A DNA stretch of 7,793 nucleotides from the NCBI GenBank assembly GCA_031289975.1, contig JAITOM010000360.1, positions 1 to 7,793 on the forward strand. Reading direction: 5' to 3'. The notes under the pieces were generated by a model, which ran no database searches, was not told the origin of the DNA, and saw only the letters and a program-made list of their open reading frames with translations. Below, piece after piece: positions 6,517 to 7,793 of the stretch (the first letter of the stretch is position 1; each line of letters begins with the position of its first letter). The position numbers were made by a program, and so were the translations under genes. Origin of the DNA: Methanobrevibacter sp. (lineage in GTDB: Archaea; Methanobacteriota; Methanobacteria; Methanobacteriales; Methanobacteriaceae).

Positions 6517-6927
6517 TTAGAAATCTTCTTCTGAATATGATTCTTCTACAGCATGTGATTTTCCTGCTTTTCTTGATTTAATAAATCTGAATAAACCTAT
6601 AAAACCTGCAACAAAAACTAAAACTGCACTAAATTCAGGTGAACCCATAGCTATCATAGAACCTATACCAGCTATAATTAAAATTACAGACATTATTTTC
6701 TCATTTTTAAAATAAAGTGCTGAAGCAACAATAGCTAAAATAGATAAAATCAATACAACAACTATTACAGGATTTTGAAAGATTTGAGATAATCCTTTTA
6801 CACCTGACATCTGTATCATCATTAATAAATAACCAAAAACTTGAGTGAAAGCACTTATCCCACCTATAAGACCTAAAGCTCTCAAAATTACAGTTGATTG
6901 GTCATTATTTGATTGTGCATTAACCAT
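6517..6927 (-). CDS. Small four-helix membrane protein, function unknown
   Basis: This 136-residue protein has no enzymatic motif that I recognise. After a short polar start (MVNAQSNNDQ) come four hydrophobic segments at about 13-40, 53-73, 77-95 and 99-116, joined by short loops. The tail is basic (KSRKAGKSH) and then strongly acidic (EESYSEEDF). There is no cleavable signal peptide; the first segment probably acts as an anchor. The Gly/Ile/Leu-rich repeats of the last two helices (IIAGIGSM, FVAGFIGLF) recall small membrane proteins annotated as DUF4064, but that is a resemblance only. The start is secure: AGGAGG lies seven bases upstream. The gene is convergent with the glycosyltransferase, 58 bp apart, and monocistronic. 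Confidence 0.8.
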   Translation of the reverse strand: MVNAQSNNDQSTVILRALGLIGGISAFTQVFGYLLMMIQMSGVKGLSQIFQNPVIVVVLILSILAIVASALYFKNEKIMSVILIIAGIGSMIAMGSPEFSAVLVFVAGFIGLFRFIKSRKAGKSHAVEESYSEEDF

Positions 6928-6934
6928 TAAAAAA

Positions 6935-6940
6935 CCTCCT
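6935..6940 (-). promoter_or_regulatory. Perfect Shine-Dalgarno site of the membrane protein gene
   Basis: AGGAGG on the minus strand, followed by T, lies seven bases before ATG 6927. It is the strongest ribosome binding site in the window and suggests high translation. Confidence 0.8.
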
Positions 6941-6984
6941 ATTTATTATATAAATATTATTATAAAAAAATATTTTTAATCTTT

Positions 6985-7072
6985 ATTTATAAATCAAATT
7001 TTTTATTATAAACAAATTTTTATAAAATTTTATAACTTTAATAGATTTAAAATATAATATATAAATAGTTTG
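6985..7072 (-). promoter_or_regulatory. Candidate promoter(s) of the membrane protein gene
   Basis: On the minus strand, ATTTATAAAT (6985-6994) is a TATA-like box that would give a leader of about 35 bases. A second candidate, CAAACTATTTATATAT (about 7057-7072), is a better archaeal TATA box with a purine-rich flank but would give a leader of about 110 bases. Both are sequence matches only, in a background where such boxes are common. Confidence 0.3.
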
Positions 7073-7290
7073 CTATTATTAAGTGTAAATTTTTGTGTAG
7101 TTTTTTAAAATTTTCTTACCTCTATTTATAAATGAAAGCAATTTTTTCCAAAAACTCCATAACATTCCCATATTACCAAATTAAAATAAAACTCCAGACT
7201 TCTAACATCCCTTTATTTTATATAATCGCTTCATTTAATTTTAATTAATAATATATTATCCATTTTAATAAATATTTAATTATTATAATT
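7073..7290. other. Intergenic stretch without a supported gene
   Basis: This stretch is somewhat less AT-rich than the repeats around it. On the minus strand, 7079-7171 holds a 30-codon frame (MGMLWSFWKKLLSFINRGKK and on), basic and hydrophobic. No Shine-Dalgarno site precedes it beyond a weak GGTAAT, so I treat it as chance or as a gene remnant. Nothing else is recognisable. Confidence 0.4.
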
Positions 7291-7350
7291 TATAGTGGAT
7301 TCGATAAATTTTTTAATAAATAACTTTTTTAAAAATAAATATTATTAAAA
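7291..7350 (+). mobile_element. Element R, left-end fragment R5
   Basis: It begins TATAGTGGATTCGATAAATT and follows the left end of R1 for about 60 bp, to ATTATTAAAA. It then changes abruptly to unrelated sequence starting GGTATCATAGAAGG. The terminal repeat has drifted more than in the other copies and no right end is found, so this is a decayed fragment. Confidence 0.65.
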
Positions 7351-7405
7351 GGTATCATAGAAGGAAACTTGAATTTTGGCAAAATCATTGCTTTAAATTT
7401 TCTTT

Positions 7406-7705
7406 TATAGTAGTTTTGATAAAGTTCTTAATAAATAATTTTTTTAATAAATAATATATTATTAAAATAATATTCATTTAAATTAGTTATATTAGTTAAA
7501 TAAATTTATATTATAGTGATGTAAAAATGTTTGTAATTAATCATTTTATTTTTTAAATATCTTATTTTTAAAAATTTCAATTAATATTAAATTAATTTTT
7601 TAAATAATAATTTTTCTTTCTTTATTTTTAAAAATAATAATAATAATTTTTTTTAATAAGAAAAATTTTCATCCAAAATTTAAGAACTTTTCCAAAATGA
7701 CTATA
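7406..7705 (+). mobile_element. Element R, copy R4, with repeat E in its interior
   Basis: The left end TATAGTAGTTTTGATAAAGT and the right end (TTAAGAACTTTTCCAAAATG then ACTATA, finishing at 7705) match R1 closely. The left arm follows R1 for about 105 bp to TTTATATTA and the right arm about 40-60 bp. The R interior between them is missing and is replaced by repeat E from 7512. R4 is therefore a composite 300 bp long instead of 213, formed by insertion of E plus deletion, or by recombination between elements. Confidence 0.7.
7512..7628 (+). repeat. Repeat E, copy 2 (forward orientation, inside R4)
   Basis: It begins TATAGTGATGTAAAAATGTT and matches the reverse complement of 1-116 over the whole length. 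The join with R4 is at TTATAT/TATAGTG, again at a TA. Beyond 7628 the other copy is cut by the window edge, so the true right end of E cannot be seen; it may share the R right end at 7705. Confidence 0.75.
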
Positions 7706-7793
7706 AATTTAATTTTTTTAATTAAATTTCTTATTCTTAAGGAATAATTAAAATAAAACATTTAGATTTTAAATTAATAAAAATATAAAAAAT

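Noticed and set aside
7079..7171. 30-codon basic, hydrophobic frame on the minus strand (MGMLWSFWKKLLSF and on)
   Set aside because: There is no convincing ribosome binding site or homology by eye. Frames of this length are expected by chance.

Overview
The window is very AT-rich, above all between genes. It carries archaeal hallmarks: a topoisomerase I of archaeal type (DYDIEG Toprim motif, three C-terminal Cys4 zinc ribbons), Shine-Dalgarno sites matching the AGGAGGTGAT complement of archaeal 16S rRNA, and a T-tract in place of a hairpin terminator. I infer a low-GC member of the Methanobacteriales, Methanobrevibacter-like. This rests on protein style and composition, not on a database search.

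Layout. Positions 1-381 hold two transposon-like repeats. Positions 382-671 are an AT-rich leader ending in topA (672-2849, +). Positions 2850-3621 are a dense repeat nest. There, a ~213-bp terminal-inverted-repeat (TIR) element was hit by a second, unrelated 144-bp element, a 145-bp tandem duplication then spanned the insertion junction, and a complete copy of the first element follows. Next come a B12-binding-type radical SAM protein (3622-5079, +), a T-tract terminator, and a family 2 glycosyltransferase (about 5373-6458, +) that has no ATG at its true 5' end. Convergent to it is a 136-residue four-helix membrane protein of unknown function (6517-6927, -). Positions 6928-7793 hold its promoter region and a second repeat cluster.

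Function. TopA is a housekeeping DNA enzyme unrelated to the rest. The radical SAM enzyme and glycosyltransferase are of kinds often found in envelope (lipid or polysaccharide) biosynthesis and run in the same direction, but about 290 bp and a terminator lie between them. A joint pathway is only a possibility.

The strongest new signal is the repeat complement. There is a non-coding element family (called R here) with ~26-bp TIRs beginning TATAGT and apparent TA targets. A second element (M) has perfect 19-bp TIRs. A third repeat (E) occurs in inverted orientation at the two edges of the window. No transposase gene is present, so R and M look like MITEs mobilised in trans or fossil copies. I see no CRISPR array, rRNA or tRNA, and no convincing new multi-gene system.
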